Source: CBDDFV01 sp965227335 (GTDB lineage Bacteria; Planctomycetota; Phycisphaerae; Phycisphaerales; SM1A02). Taken from it: a stretch of 64,000 nucleotides of DNA. The stretch lies in assembly GCA_965227335.1 (NCBI GenBank), contig CBDDFV010000008.1:244537-308536 (forward strand). The letters run 5' to 3'. Shown here one piece after another: positions 34,057 through 43,514 of this stretch; position 1 is the first letter of the stretch, and each line of letters starts with the position of its first letter. The notes under the pieces were generated by a model. That model searched no databases and was not told the origin of the DNA. It saw nothing but the letters and a program-made list of their open reading frames with translations. The translations under genes and the position numbers were made by a program.

Positions 34057-37000
34057 ATGCCTGAACCCACGCCCCATCCCAAGCTTCGACCGCATCCCTG
34101 GCGCAGGACCGCGCCGGAGATCGATCCGTCACGCTCCGCCCATCCCGACGACGCGCCGTATGCGGAACTCCATGTCACGTCGAACTTCACCTTCCTGACC
34201 GGCGCCAGCGATCCGGATGAGTTCGTCGAACAGGCCGCCGCGCTCAACCTCCGCGCCGTCGCCGTCACGGATGTCAACACGCTTGCCGGCGTCGTTCGTG
34301 CGCACGTCGCGGCGAAGCAGCATGGCGTCGACTTCCTCGTCGGCGCCCGCATCGAGATGCAGCCCTGCACGACCGTCCCCGCTACCTGGTCCATCCTTCT
34401 CTACCCGACTGATCGCGCATCCTACGGCCGCCTCTCCACCCTCATCACCGTCGGCCGCCGTCGGGCGCCCAAGGGCGAGTGCTTCCTCACGCTCGACGAC
34501 GTCCTCGATCACCACGACGGCCTGCTCGCCATCGCCGTCCCGCCGCACCCGCTGCCCGACTGGTTCGCGGATCGAGCGCTCCCCGCCCTCCGCCGCGCGT
34601 TCGATGACGATCGCCTCTCCGTCGCCCTGTCGCGCCGCTACGACGCCGATGACGACGACCGACTGGTCGACATCGCCGACGCCGCGGCCCGCCATCGCAT
34701 TCCGCTCGTCGCCACCAACGATGTTCACTACCACATCCCCGAACGTCGGCCGCTCCAGGATGTCCTCACCTGCATCCGCCATGGCTGCACGCTCGACGAG
34801 GCCGGCCTCCGGCTCTTTCCCCACGCGGAGCGCGGTCTCAAGTCCGGCGCCGCCATGACCGCGCTCTTTGACGAGTATCCCGACGCCGTCGCCCGCACCC
34901 TCGATATCGCCCGCCGCGCCGCCGGCTTCAGCCTCGACGAAATCCGCTACCAGTACCCCTCGGAGATCTGTCCCGCCGGCGTCGCGCCGATGGACCATCT
35001 GCGCACGCTCACGTGGGCCGGCGCCCGCGAGCGGTTCGGCGCACACCTCGACGACAAGGTCCGACGCAAACTCGAACACGAACTCGACCTCATCGAATCC
35101 CTCGAATACGCCCCGTATTTTCTCACCGTCCACGACCTCGTGCGCTTCGCCCGGTCGCGCGGCATCCTCTGCCAGGGACGCGGCGCCGCCGCGAACTCCG
35201 CCGTCTGCTACTGCCTCGGCGTCACCTCCGTCGACCCCGAGCGCATCGACCTCCTCTTCGAACGCTTCGTCAGCCAGGAACGCGACGAACCGCCCGACAT
35301 CGACATCGACTTCGAACACGAACGACGCGAGGAAGTCATCCAGTACATCTACCGGAAGTACGGCCGCCATCGCGCCGCCCTCACCGCCGTCGTCATCACC
35401 TATCGCGCCCGCAGCGCCGTACGCGACATCGGCAAGGCCCTCGGCCTCTCCCTCGACGGCGTCGACCGACTCGCCAAGTCCATGGACTGGTGGGATCGCG
35501 GCGGCATCGATCCCGAACGTCTCGCCGAACTCGGCCTCAACCCCGACGACCCCACCCTCCGCCGCCTCGCCATCCTCATGCACCAGATTCGCGGCTTCCC
35601 CCGTCATCTCTCCCAGCACGTCGGCGGCTTCGTCATCACCGAAGGCCCGCTCCACGACCTCGTCCCCATCCAGAACGCAGCGATGGACGACCGCACCGTC
35701 ATCGAATGGGACAAGGACGACGTCGACGCGATGGGCATGCTCAAGGTGGACGTCCTCGGCCTCGGCATGCTCAGCTGCATCCGTCGCGCATTCGAGTTCG
35801 TCGAACAGCACCACGACCGCACCTGCACGCTGGCGAACATTCCCGAGGGCGACGAGGACGTCTACGACATGATCTGCCGCGCCGACACGGTGGGGGTCTT
35901 CCAGATCGAGTCCCGCGCCCAGATGTCGATGCTGCCCCGCCTCCGCCCGCGCAACTACTACGACCTCGTGATCGAAGTCGCGATCGTGCGTCCCGGTCCG
36001 ATTCAGGGCGACATGGTGCACCCGTACCTGCGCCGACGCGACGGCATGGAGACCGCGACGTACCCGAGTCCCGAAGTCGAACGCGTGCTCGGCAAGACGC
36101 TCGGCGTGCCGCTCTTTCAGGAGCAGGCGATGTCGCTCGCGATCGTCGCGGCCGGGTTCACGCCCGGCGAAGCGGACCTCCTCCGCCGCGCAATCGCCGC
36201 ATGGAAGTCGCGCCCCGACGCCATCCTCGAGTTCCGCGACAAACTCGTCGCCGGCATGATGAACCACGGCTACGACCAGGACTTCGCCGAACGCTGCTTC
36301 CGTCAGATCCAGGGCTTCAGCGGCTACGGCTTCCCCGAATCCCACGCGGCGAGTTTCGCCCTGCTCGTCTACGTCTCCTGTTACCTGAAGCATCACTATC
36401 CCGCCGCGTTCGCCGCGGCGCTCGTGAACAGCCAGCCGATGGGCTTCTACGCCCCCGCCCAGATCATCCGCGACGCTCGCGAGCACGGCGTCGAAATCCG
36501 TTCGATCGACGTCAACGAGAGCCGCTGGGACTGCACCCTCGAAGACCATCCCGTCGAACGCGAACGCCCGAGCCTGCGTCTCGGCCTGCGGCTCGTGAAG
36601 GGACTCTCGGAAGAAGATGCGCAGGCGATCGTCGAGGCCCGCGATCGACTCGGCGCGCGTTTCGAGTCGATCGATCACCTCCATCGCATCTCCGGCGTCA
36701 AGGTCGCCGCGTTGCGACGACTCGCGTACGCGGACGCCTTCACCTCCCTCGGCGTCGATCGCCAGGCGGCGCTCTGGCGTATCCGATCCCTCCGCGATGA
36801 TCCGCGCCCCCTGATCGACCGCGCACTCCTCGACCGTCCCGACGCCGCCGCCGAACTCGAATCCCACGGCCAGATGCACCTGCCGTTCATCCCCGAATCA
36901 CGCAAGGTCGTGCACGACTACGCTTCGACCGGCCTCTCCCTGCGCGGCCACCCGCTCGCCTTCATCCGCCCGACCCTCGACCAGCACAACGTCACCCCCG

Positions 37001-37323
37001 CCGAAAACCTCCGCGACCCGCACCGCTGTGCGCACGGACGCTTCGTCAGCGTCGCCGGGGTCGTCCTCGTGCGCCAACGACCAGGGACGGCGAAGGGCGT
37101 CATCTTCATGACGATCGAGGACGAGACCGGCGTCGCCAACCTCATCTTCTGGAGCGACGTCTTCAAGAACCACCGCCGCACCGCGCGGCACAGCACGATG
37201 CTCCTCGCCCACGGACGCATCGAACGCGCCGGCGACGTCGTCCACGTCCTCGTCCAGCGGGTGGAGTCGCTCGACACCCTGCACGCCGACACGCTGACGG
37301 TGAAGGCGAGGAACTTCCATTGA
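34057..37323 (+). CDS. dnaE2: Error-prone DNA polymerase III alpha subunit DnaE2 (1088 aa)
   Basis: The order is that of DnaE2: an N-terminal PHP domain (YAELHVTSNFTFLTGASDPD), polymerase core with QGRGAAANSAVCYCLGVTSV and the catalytic EPPDIDIDFEHERREEV near residue 415, KVDVLGLGMLSCIRRA, SRAQMSMLPRLRPRNYYDLV, and a C-terminal OB fold (GVVLVRQRPGTAKGVIFMTI). Length is normal. It carries out the translesion synthesis of the ImuA-ImuB-DnaE2 mutasome. It begins 30 bases after imuB and is probably in the same damage-inducible operon. Confidence 0.95.
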   Translation: MPEPTPHPKLRPHPWRRTAPEIDPSRSAHPDDAPYAELHVTSNFTFLTGASDPDEFVEQAAALNLRAVAVTDVNTLAGVVRAHVAAKQHGVDFLVGARIEMQPCTTVPATWSILLYPTDRASYGRLSTLITVGRRRAPKGECFLTLDDVLDHHDGLLAIAVPPHPLPDWFADRALPALRRAFDDDRLSVALSRRYDADDDDRLVDIADAAARHRIPLVATNDVHYHIPERRPLQDVLTCIRHGCTLDEAGLRLFPHAERGLKSGAAMTALFDEYPDAVARTLDIARRAAGFSLDEIRYQYPSEICPAGVAPMDHLRTLTWAGARERFGAHLDDKVRRKLEHELDLIESLEYAPYFLTVHDLVRFARSRGILCQGRGAAANSAVCYCLGVTSVDPERIDLLFERFVSQERDEPPDIDIDFEHERREEVIQYIYRKYGRHRAALTAVVITYRARSAVRDIGKALGLSLDGVDRLAKSMDWWDRGGIDPERLAELGLNPDDPTLRRLAILMHQIRGFPRHLSQHVGGFVITEGPLHDLVPIQNAAMDDRTVIEWDKDDVDAMGMLKVDVLGLGMLSCIRRAFEFVEQHHDRTCTLANIPEGDEDVYDMICRADTVGVFQIESRAQMSMLPRLRPRNYYDLVIEVAIVRPGPIQGDMVHPYLRRRDGMETATYPSPEVERVLGKTLGVPLFQEQAMSLAIVAAGFTPGEADLLRRAIAAWKSRPDAILEFRDKLVAGMMNHGYDQDFAERCFRQIQGFSGYGFPESHAASFALLVYVSCYLKHHYPAAFAAALVNSQPMGFYAPAQIIRDAREHGVEIRSIDVNESRWDCTLEDHPVERERPSLRLGLRLVKGLSEEDAQAIVEARDRLGARFESIDHLHRISGVKVAALRRLAYADAFTSLGVDRQAALWRIRSLRDDPRPLIDRALLDRPDAAAELESHGQMHLPFIPESRKVVHDYASTGLSLRGHPLAFIRPTLDQHNVTPAENLRDPHRCAHGRFVSVAGVVLVRQRPGTAKGVIFMTIEDETGVANLIFWSDVFKNHRRTARHSTMLLAHGRIERAGDVVHVLVQRVESLDTLHADTLTVKARNFH

Positions 37324-37455
37324 CTGGCTCAAACGTGCCGAAAAACGCACGGTCGCCTTCCGAATCACTGGTATTCCAGCGTTTATGGCGATGACCGGTT
37401 AGAATGACCCCTGCGCCACGCCCGGTTCGCAGCCGGATACGGAGGAGTGGACCCC

Positions 37456-38301
37456 ATGCCTGCCGCAATCAACGACACCCTGACGCCGCTCATGGCGAAG
37501 GCGTCCTGGAACCCGAAGAACCACGCCGCGCTGTCGGCGCTGTGGCGAGCGGTGTTCCAGCGTGAGCACTGGTACTTCCTGCCCGCGATGCTCGGGTTGC
37601 CGGAAGAAGAGCGTTCGCTGGAGTCGCCCGCCATGCGCTCGCCGCTGGCCGCCCGGATCGAGGGGAAGCTCTTCGTGCTGGCGTTCACGAGCCAGGAACG
37701 CGCGCTCGACGCCGCGCAACGGAACAACCTCGTCGACGAACGCTTCGGCGCGCCGGTGATCCAGATCCCGCGGGACAACGCGGTGGTGATGCTCTCCCGC
37801 GCGGCGTCGGACGAACTCAAGTCGGTCATGTTCAACCGCAACGAAGGCGAATACGGCTTCCACACGCTGCTGACCAACCTCGCGGTCATGTTCGAGTTCG
37901 AGCTCGATCGCCTCCCCGCGGTGTTGTGGGACGATTTCGTGCGTGGCGTCGTCGGCGCCCAGAGCCAGCAGGGCTGGGCCCGGCTGCACCGTCGCCTCAA
38001 CCTCCTCGACCAGTGGTACATCCCCGTCACCGCGCAGGGCCAGGCCGCCGTCATCAAGCACGGCGAGGACCCCCACGTGATCATCTTCACCGACCCGGAG
38101 CGAGCGAAAGCGGGCGTCGAGCAGCTCGGCGGCGCGCTGGATCAGCAGATCCGACTCGCCGCCCAGCCCCCGGCCGCCGCCGCCGCCGCCCTCGCGAAAC
38201 TCAGCGACGGCGCCGCCGCGGTAAAGCACGCGATCTTCAACATCGGCAGCCAGCCCTTCATCACGCCGCTCGAGCAGCTGAAGGGCCCGTCCACCGCCTG
38301 A
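37456..38301 (+). CDS. SseB-like N-terminal domain protein (281 aa)
   Basis: I choose ATG 37456, ten bases after GGAGG; the GTG at 37447 is too close to that site. The protein is soluble, without a signal peptide. WYFLPAML, EGKLFVLAFTSQERALDAAQ and HVIIFTDPERAKAGVEQLGG look like repeated SseB-type modules in which short strands precede an F(T/S)xxERA helix. QWYIPVTAQGQAAVIKHGED resembles the second strand pair. The role of SseB-like proteins outside enterobacterial serine sensitivity is unclear. It lies between dnaE2 and an ECF sigma gene and need not be linked to either. Confidence 0.65.
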   Translation: MPAAINDTLTPLMAKASWNPKNHAALSALWRAVFQREHWYFLPAMLGLPEEERSLESPAMRSPLAARIEGKLFVLAFTSQERALDAAQRNNLVDERFGAPVIQIPRDNAVVMLSRAASDELKSVMFNRNEGEYGFHTLLTNLAVMFEFELDRLPAVLWDDFVRGVVGAQSQQGWARLHRRLNLLDQWYIPVTAQGQAAVIKHGEDPHVIIFTDPERAKAGVEQLGGALDQQIRLAAQPPAAAAAALAKLSDGAAAVKHAIFNIGSQPFITPLEQLKGPSTA

Positions 38302-38394
38302 CGACGGCCCTGTTGGCCCGAAGAGGCCTCCTCGGAAAACCCGTTCGAAACCCGAAATTTGGCAACCCCGACCCCCGTCGCAGGTACCTACGAT

Positions 38395-38997
38395 ATGGGG
38401 TTCATGGAAAAGGCCCGCGAGCACGAGTTGATCCGCAAGGCCAAGGCTGGCGACGGCCGCGCCATCGAAGCGATCATCCGTGCCCATCAGGACGCCCTGT
38501 ACGCCTTCATCCTCCGCCTCTCGGGACGGCCCGATGTCGCGGAGGACATCGTGCAGGAGGCGTTCGTCCGCGTCCTCAAGAACCTCGACCGCTTCGATCC
38601 GCGCTTCCGCTTCTCGACGTGGGTCTTCACGATCGCGAAGCGGCTGTACGTCAACGCGATGCAGAAACACGCCCCCAGCTTCGACTCCGACATCGTCGGC
38701 GGTTGGAAGGGGAACGCCGAGACGCCGGGCTCGACGTCCGTGCGCTCGGAACATCGTGAGAAGCTCCGCACCGCGATTGACGACGCCCTCGAACAGCTCA
38801 ATCCGCAGCAGCGTGAAATCGTCCTGCTCTTCCACCAGCAGAGTTGGGGCATCGCGGAGATCGCCGATCATCTCGACATGCCCGAAGGCACGGTGAAGAG
38901 CCATCTCCATCGCGCCCGCAAACGCATGAAGAAGCACATGCTCGCCCAACCCGCCACCGCTGCGGTGCAGAGCATGACGGCGGAGGCGTGGTCGTGA
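38395..38997 (+). CDS. ECF-type RNA polymerase sigma factor (200 aa)
   Basis: Region 2 is seen in AIIRAHQDALYAFILRLSGR, PDVAEDIVQEAFVRVLKNLD and FSTWVFTIAKRLYVNAMQKH. Region 4 is seen in LEQLNPQQREIVLLFHQQSW, GIAEIADHLDMPEGTVKSHL and HRARKRM. The start could also be ATG 38404 or a TTG at 38359. The following gene overlaps by four bases and encodes a single-span membrane protein, the usual arrangement for an ECF factor and its anti-sigma. What stimulus it answers is not visible. Confidence 0.9.
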   Translation: MGFMEKAREHELIRKAKAGDGRAIEAIIRAHQDALYAFILRLSGRPDVAEDIVQEAFVRVLKNLDRFDPRFRFSTWVFTIAKRLYVNAMQKHAPSFDSDIVGGWKGNAETPGSTSVRSEHREKLRTAIDDALEQLNPQQREIVLLFHQQSWGIAEIADHLDMPEGTVKSHLHRARKRMKKHMLAQPATAAVQSMTAEAWS

Positions 38998-39386
38998 GCT
39001 TCGAGACGTCCCGCGATCGGTCGCCCGAATTCGACGATCTCGCCCACGACGCGGCGGGTCCGGTGCCGGATGTCACCGACGACGTCATGGCCCGACTCGG
39101 ATTCGTCCGGATCTCGCCCGAACAGGCGAAACGCGTCCGTCGACGCCGCTGGGCGTTCCGCGCGTGCGTGCTGACCATGCTTGGCGTCGCCGCGTACGGC
39201 TCGTTCCTCGTCCGCGACGCATCGCTGCAGGCGCAACGGGAGGCGGAAGGACCGTCAATCTCGGCCGCGTTCGGACAGGATGTGAGCCGCCGCGCGTCGA
39301 ATCTGCAGGGCGCGGTGCATCTCCTGCGGCAGAGTGTGGTAGGTCATCATGATGGACCGGCGATCGACGATTCGCCGCCGGAGTGA
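38994..39386 (+). CDS. Single-span membrane protein, putative anti-sigma partner (130 aa)
   Basis: GTG 38994 has a perfect GGAGG site seven bases before it and overlaps the sigma stop (GTGA). The 60-residue cytoplasmic part includes DDVMARLGFVRISPEQAKRV, then a basic patch RRRR and one membrane helix, AFRACVLTMLGVAAYGSFLV. A 50-residue tail follows. It has no zinc-binding HxxxCxxC motif of the ZAS class. The coupling to the ECF gene suggests an anti-sigma or regulator function; sequence alone does not prove it. Confidence 0.6.
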   Translation: MSFETSRDRSPEFDDLAHDAAGPVPDVTDDVMARLGFVRISPEQAKRVRRRRWAFRACVLTMLGVAAYGSFLVRDASLQAQREAEGPSISAAFGQDVSRRASNLQGAVHLLRQSVVGHHDGPAIDDSPPE

Positions 39387-39440
39387 TCCCGACCAACCCG
39401 CCGCGCCGCTGGGCGCGCGCCCCTCGCCCGCGCACGACCC

Positions 39441-41039
39441 ATGAACCCCGTCACGCTCCTGACCCTGATCTTCGCCGCGTGGCTCGGACCCGACCCGGTC
39501 CGCTCGCCCGACGCGACCGATCCCTTCGCGATCACGCGGGCGATCCCCGCCGACGTGACCGCGTTCGTCCACCTCGACGACGCCGCATCGATCTTTCGCA
39601 CCCTCCGCCCCCAGCCTCTGGCGACCGCGGTGCACGAGGGCGTGCGGGACGATGCGTGGATGATCGCCTGGCGCGGCGTCGCCCGCGGCCTTCGCGTCGC
39701 GCCGGAGCAGATGTTCGCCGAACTCGCCGGCGACAGCCTCACCTGGATCCGTCGCGCCGAGGGCGAATGGGTTCTCATCACCGAAACCAACCCCGTCCCG
39801 ATCCTGGACTACGCCGACCGACTCGGCGCCCGCAACGACGGCCCCGGTCGACGCATCGTCGACCGCCAGGGCCTCGCCCTCGCCAGCATCGACGGACGCT
39901 ATGTCCTCATCGGACCGAAGGACCAGTCGGACCTGCTTGACGATGTTCGCGATCGACTCCGTGGGCGCGGCGTCGCCGCCGACGCCCTCGCCGTCGCCCC
40001 CGTCACCCAGCGGCTCCGCACGCTCGGCCCCGGACGTCTCGGGTACTTCGTCCGCACCGCGGACGGCGCGTTCGAAGGCGGCGTGGGCGACCTGCTCGAC
40101 GGCCGACTCGGCGTGCAGCACCTCCGGGTCGACGCGAACGGTCTGCTCAACGCACCCGCCGTCAATCCGCAGCAGTGGGACGAATCGATCGTCGATCTCG
40201 TGGGCGACGCCGGCGGCGTGATCATGGCCGGGCCGATTGACCGTCGACTGCCCGAGTGGGTCCGCATGATCGTCGGACCCGACCAGCTCGAAGCCATCCC
40301 GGCCGACATCGCCGATCGACTCGGCGACGCGCAGGTCACCCTCGTGGGCGTCGTGGATGAAGGGCACGCGGGACAACGCACCTCCGTCCTCGCAGCGGCG
40401 CGGATCTACGAAGCGCCGCGCGGCGGCGTACCGGTCAATCGCCTCGACGCCCGCATCGACACGCTGCTCAACGACGCGGCCCGCGAACTCAACGCGGCGG
40501 ACCCGACCCTGGCGATCACGCTCACCCGTCCGGCCTTCGCCACCCTTGAGCGCAACGACGTGCGCACGATCGATATCGATGACCTGGTCGTCGCCGTCGG
40601 CGGCGAGGGTCATCCGCTGCGGGGCGTCGTCTCCGCCAACTGGGCGTGTCAGCCCGGCGTCATCGACGACGCCGACGAACAGCCGGAGTGGATCGTCATC
40701 GCGACGCATCCGCAGTTCCTCGACGCGGTGACGCATCGCCTCGGGCGCCAGCCCCGCCTGCCCGCGACGCTGACCGCCGCGGACCAGGAAGGCCGCATCG
40801 CCGGGGCGGGCGTGCATCGCCTGCTCGACACGCTCCTCGCCGATTCGGACCGCTGGTTCGGACCGGCCGCCCGGAACGGTCCCGATGCGCCGACGAGCGT
40901 GCTGCAGTGGGCGTCCGATCTCGCCGCGACGATCGAGTCCGCCCGCTGGGCGCTCGATCGCGTCGATCCCGAGACCGTCAAAATCGATTTCTGCGTCCGA
41001 TTGCGGTCAGATTCCGCGTCCCGGCCCGACTCACGCTGA
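39441..41039 (+). CDS. Exported or periplasmic protein of unknown function (532 aa)
   Basis: A short hydrophobic start (MNPVTLLTLIFAAWLGPDPV) suggests export. ITRAIPADVTAFVHLDDAAS resembles the beginning of DUF3352-type proteins, in which such domains assess a protein's own fold. YVLIGPKDQSDLLDDVRDRL and VVIATHPQFLDAVTHRLGRQ look like repeated halves of the same module. It follows the sigma/anti-sigma pair by 54 bases and may belong to that regulon. I cannot assign a reaction. Confidence 0.6.
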   Translation: MNPVTLLTLIFAAWLGPDPVRSPDATDPFAITRAIPADVTAFVHLDDAASIFRTLRPQPLATAVHEGVRDDAWMIAWRGVARGLRVAPEQMFAELAGDSLTWIRRAEGEWVLITETNPVPILDYADRLGARNDGPGRRIVDRQGLALASIDGRYVLIGPKDQSDLLDDVRDRLRGRGVAADALAVAPVTQRLRTLGPGRLGYFVRTADGAFEGGVGDLLDGRLGVQHLRVDANGLLNAPAVNPQQWDESIVDLVGDAGGVIMAGPIDRRLPEWVRMIVGPDQLEAIPADIADRLGDAQVTLVGVVDEGHAGQRTSVLAAARIYEAPRGGVPVNRLDARIDTLLNDAARELNAADPTLAITLTRPAFATLERNDVRTIDIDDLVVAVGGEGHPLRGVVSANWACQPGVIDDADEQPEWIVIATHPQFLDAVTHRLGRQPRLPATLTAADQEGRIAGAGVHRLLDTLLADSDRWFGPAARNGPDAPTSVLQWASDLAATIESARWALDRVDPETVKIDFCVRLRSDSASRPDSR

Positions 41040-41176
41040 GTCGTCATCGGCCCCCGTCGCGCGGCGGCGCCGTGCGCACATCCTCCGATGGGGGCGTAGA
41101 CTCGATGTGCATCCGTCTGCACGCGTCGTTCGAACCCATGGTGTTCGGACCCTGAATTCGCCGGAGTATCCCGACC

Positions 41177-42229
41177 ATGACTGAATCGCTGCCGCCGTTC
41201 CCGGATCGTTGCGACGTCACCCCGCCCGACGTGTTCTTCAACCGACGGGTGTTCGTGAAGGCGGCGCTGGCGACAGTGGGGGGGTCGGCGATCGGCGGGG
41301 CGGCCGGCTGTGCTGACGCCGCGCCGCTCGGGGCCGCCCCGACGACGGGCGACGGACCGTCGCTGCTCGAGCCGCCGCTCACACGCCCGGAGGTGTTTCC
41401 GCCTGCGCAGAACGCGGCCTATTCGGTCCCCGGCGAGATCGCCCGCAAGGCCCTGACGCCGCGTGAGACCGCCGCGAAGCACAACAACTTCTATGAGTTT
41501 CTCCCCGGGCGCGGCGGCGCGGTGTGGCGCTACACCGGCGATTTCGAGGTCGATCCCTGGTCGATCGAGATCACCGGCGAATGCGACAATCCGGCCACGC
41601 TCGATCTCGATGATCTCTTCAAGTTCCCCCACGAGGAGCGGGTTTGTCACTTCCGCTGCGTCGAACGCTGGGCCATGAACGTTCCGTGGGCGGGCTTTCC
41701 GTTGCGGAAGCTGATCGAGAAGGCGGGACCGAAATCGACGGCGAAGTTCGTGCGATTCACGTCCGCGAACCGACCGAGCCAGATGCCGGGGCTGAAGGAC
41801 AACCGGAGCGGCTATCCGTGGCCGTATGTCGAAGCGCTCCGCATGGACGAGGCGATGAACGATCTCGCATTCATGGCGACGGGCGTCTACGGCGAGCCGC
41901 TCCTGAAGCAGCACGGCGCGCCGGTGCGTCTCGCCGTGCCGTGGAAGTACGGTTACAAGAGTCCGAAGTCGATTGTGAAGATCGAGTTCCTTCGCGAGCA
42001 ACCGAAGACGTTCTGGCAGATCCAGCCGCACGAGTACGGTTTCCTGTCCAACGTCAACCCCAACATTCCGCACCCGCGCTGGAGCCAGGCGGAGTCGTAC
42101 TGGCTCGACACGCGCGAACGCTTCGCCACGCCGATGTTCAACGGGTACGAGAAGCAGGTGGGAGGCCTGTATCCCGATGAGCCGCGCACGCCGCAGGAGC
42201 CGCTGCGTCCGGGCCAGGTCGCGCGGTAG
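41177..42229 (+). CDS. msrP: MsrP, molybdopterin protein-methionine-sulfoxide reductase (350 aa)
   Basis: The Tat-type signal NRRVFVKAALATVGGSAIGG shows export in folded form. NNFYEFLPGRGGAVWRYTGD, VCHFRCVERWAMNVPWAGFP (molybdenum-ligating cysteine C161), GYPWPYVEALRMDEAMNDLA and PWKYGYKSPKSIVKIEFLRE are all conserved MsrP/YedY segments. It repairs oxidised methionine in periplasmic proteins, with electrons usually supplied by membrane haem protein MsrQ. No msrQ gene lies next to it here, so the partner must be elsewhere. The gene has its own 137-base upstream gap. Confidence 0.93.
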   Translation: MTESLPPFPDRCDVTPPDVFFNRRVFVKAALATVGGSAIGGAAGCADAAPLGAAPTTGDGPSLLEPPLTRPEVFPPAQNAAYSVPGEIARKALTPRETAAKHNNFYEFLPGRGGAVWRYTGDFEVDPWSIEITGECDNPATLDLDDLFKFPHEERVCHFRCVERWAMNVPWAGFPLRKLIEKAGPKSTAKFVRFTSANRPSQMPGLKDNRSGYPWPYVEALRMDEAMNDLAFMATGVYGEPLLKQHGAPVRLAVPWKYGYKSPKSIVKIEFLREQPKTFWQIQPHEYGFLSNVNPNIPHPRWSQAESYWLDTRERFATPMFNGYEKQVGGLYPDEPRTPQEPLRPGQVAR

Positions 42230-42357
42230 GGGGCCGGCCCGTCCGTCAGGGGCCTCCGCCCGCTTCGGCCACGCCGGCGAGATCAGGACGTTCCGACTTC
42301 CGTTTCGCGCACGAGAATGAGGCGACGATGATGCGCGCCGCCCCGCCGCCGTCCATC

Positions 42358-42385
42358 CACTCATGGCCGATGCTATAAATGAGTG
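42358..42385 (+). promoter_or_regulatory. Palindrome spanning a -10 element before the zinc-ribbon gene
   Basis: CACTCAT (42358-42364) and ATGAGTG (42379-42385) form a perfect 7-bp inverted repeat, and TATAAA (42374-42379) lies in its loop. A site that brackets a -10 box is a plausible repressor operator, but no -35 is obvious. Confidence 0.45.
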
Positions 42386-42402
42386 AACGGAGGAGCCTGC
42401 TC

Positions 42403-42627
42403 ATGTCCGGCGAAGTCAACCCGATGACGTGCCCGCGCTGTGATCACGGCCTTGAGTACGTCGGGACCAAGAAGTTCCACGAGGGCACGCGCGGCTGGGC
42501 GTTCTTCTTCGGCGAACTTGGCGAGTTGTTTGTGAATCGCGAACACTTCGACGTCTACGTGTGTCCGCGCTGCGGCCGCGTTGAACTCTTCGTGGACGGA
42601 ATCGGCGAGCAGTTCCGGCCGCGATGA
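42403..42627 (+). CDS. Small zinc-ribbon protein (74 aa)
   Basis: ATG 42403 has GGAGG eight bases upstream; the earlier in-frame ATG at 42379 lies in the palindrome and lacks a site. The protein has two CPRC knuckles, MTCPRCDHGLEYVGTKKFHE and VYVCPRCGRVELFVDGIGE, separated by about 35 residues, forming a classic rubredoxin-like zinc ribbon with an aromatic middle (GWAFFFGELGELFVNREHFD). It is probably a small structural or nucleic-acid-binding protein; no specific function is known to me. Confidence 0.75.
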   Translation: MSGEVNPMTCPRCDHGLEYVGTKKFHEGTRGWAFFFGELGELFVNREHFDVYVCPRCGRVELFVDGIGEQFRPR

Positions 42628-42676
42628 TCCCCCCGCGGCGTCGTTATCCGTGATCGCGATACAAGAGGTCCCCGCG

Positions 42677-43474
42677 TTGCCCGTCTTCACGATGAACGAC
42701 CGACAACTCGCGTACGACCGCACGGGTCAGGGGCCGCGCCTCCTGTTTCAGCACGGCCTCGGCGCGTGTCGGCGACAGGCGTCAGGCCTGGTCGGCCCGG
42801 AGTTTCCTGCGACGCTGATCGCCCTGGACGCGCCGAGTCACGGCGAGAGCGAACACGCCCCGGAACTGCACGCGTTCGACGCGGTCGCCGACGCGGCGGT
42901 GGCGCTCCTTGATGAACTCGACCTTCCAACCGCGGTGTTCGGCGGCATCTCCATGGGCGCGGGCGTCAGCCTGAACGCTGCGCTGCGTCATCCCGATCGA
43001 GTGGAGGGGCTCATCCTGATTCGTCCGGCCTGGCTCGCTCAGGCGGCGCCGTCGAGCCTCGCCTTGATCTCGCGGCTGGGTCGCTGGCTGTCGGAGCAGG
43101 GGGCCACCGACGCACGCGAGCGGCTCCACGAGGATCGCGACTTTTGCGCGATGAGCGAACGCGCCGGCGCGTCCGTCGAAGCGATCCTCGACCGCCCCGG
43201 CGCCGCATCGCGCGCCGATGTTCTTGTGGACATGGTGGCCGACGCACCGTTCAGCGCGCTCGCCGATCTGCGCACGGTCGAATCGCCCGCACTCGTCCTC
43301 GCGACCTCCGGCGATCCGCTGCACCCGATCGCCATGGCCGAACAGATCGCCGACACGTTGCCGCACGCGGCGTATCACCTCACCCCGCCTCGATACATCG
43401 AACCTGATGCGCACGCCAGGGCCGTCCGCACGCTCGCCCGCGACTTCCTCCCGAGCCTTTCGAATTTGACATAA
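42677..43474 (+). CDS. Alpha/beta-hydrolase (265 aa)
   Basis: A TTG start at 42677 is preferred because AAGAGG lies eight bases before it; ATG 42692 is the alternative. LLFQHGLGACRRQASGL gives the oxyanion segment, GGISMGAGVSLNAALRHPDR holds the nucleophile serine (GxSMG), and LVLATSGDPLHPIAMAEQIA the acid-bearing strand. The expected catalytic histidine near the C-terminus is less clear; PRYIEPDAHARAVRTLARDF has one in a fitting place. The substrate cannot be read from sequence. It is followed by a 7-bp hairpin (43478-43498). Confidence 0.8.
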   Translation: MPVFTMNDRQLAYDRTGQGPRLLFQHGLGACRRQASGLVGPEFPATLIALDAPSHGESEHAPELHAFDAVADAAVALLDELDLPTAVFGGISMGAGVSLNAALRHPDRVEGLILIRPAWLAQAAPSSLALISRLGRWLSEQGATDARERLHEDRDFCAMSERAGASVEAILDRPGAASRADVLVDMVADAPFSALADLRTVESPALVLATSGDPLHPIAMAEQIADTLPHAAYHLTPPRYIEPDAHARAVRTLARDFLPSLSNLT

Positions 43475-43475
43475 C
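43462..43475 (+). repeat. 14-bp direct repeat GAATTTGACATAAC, copy 1
   Basis: This copy straddles the end of the hydrolase gene. An identical copy lies at 43877-43890, 415 bases on, after the truncated UPF0145 gene. The core TTGACA looks like a -35 box, but no -10 follows at the right distance. Confidence 0.6.
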
Positions 43476-43514
43476 GCCGACCAGGATCGGGCTGGTCGTC
43501 GTACCATCGCACCG

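Noticed and set aside
34129..36879. Very long open frame on the minus strand opposite dnaE2
   Set aside because: High GC content opens long antisense frames; its translation has no family features, while dnaE2 on the plus strand is complete.
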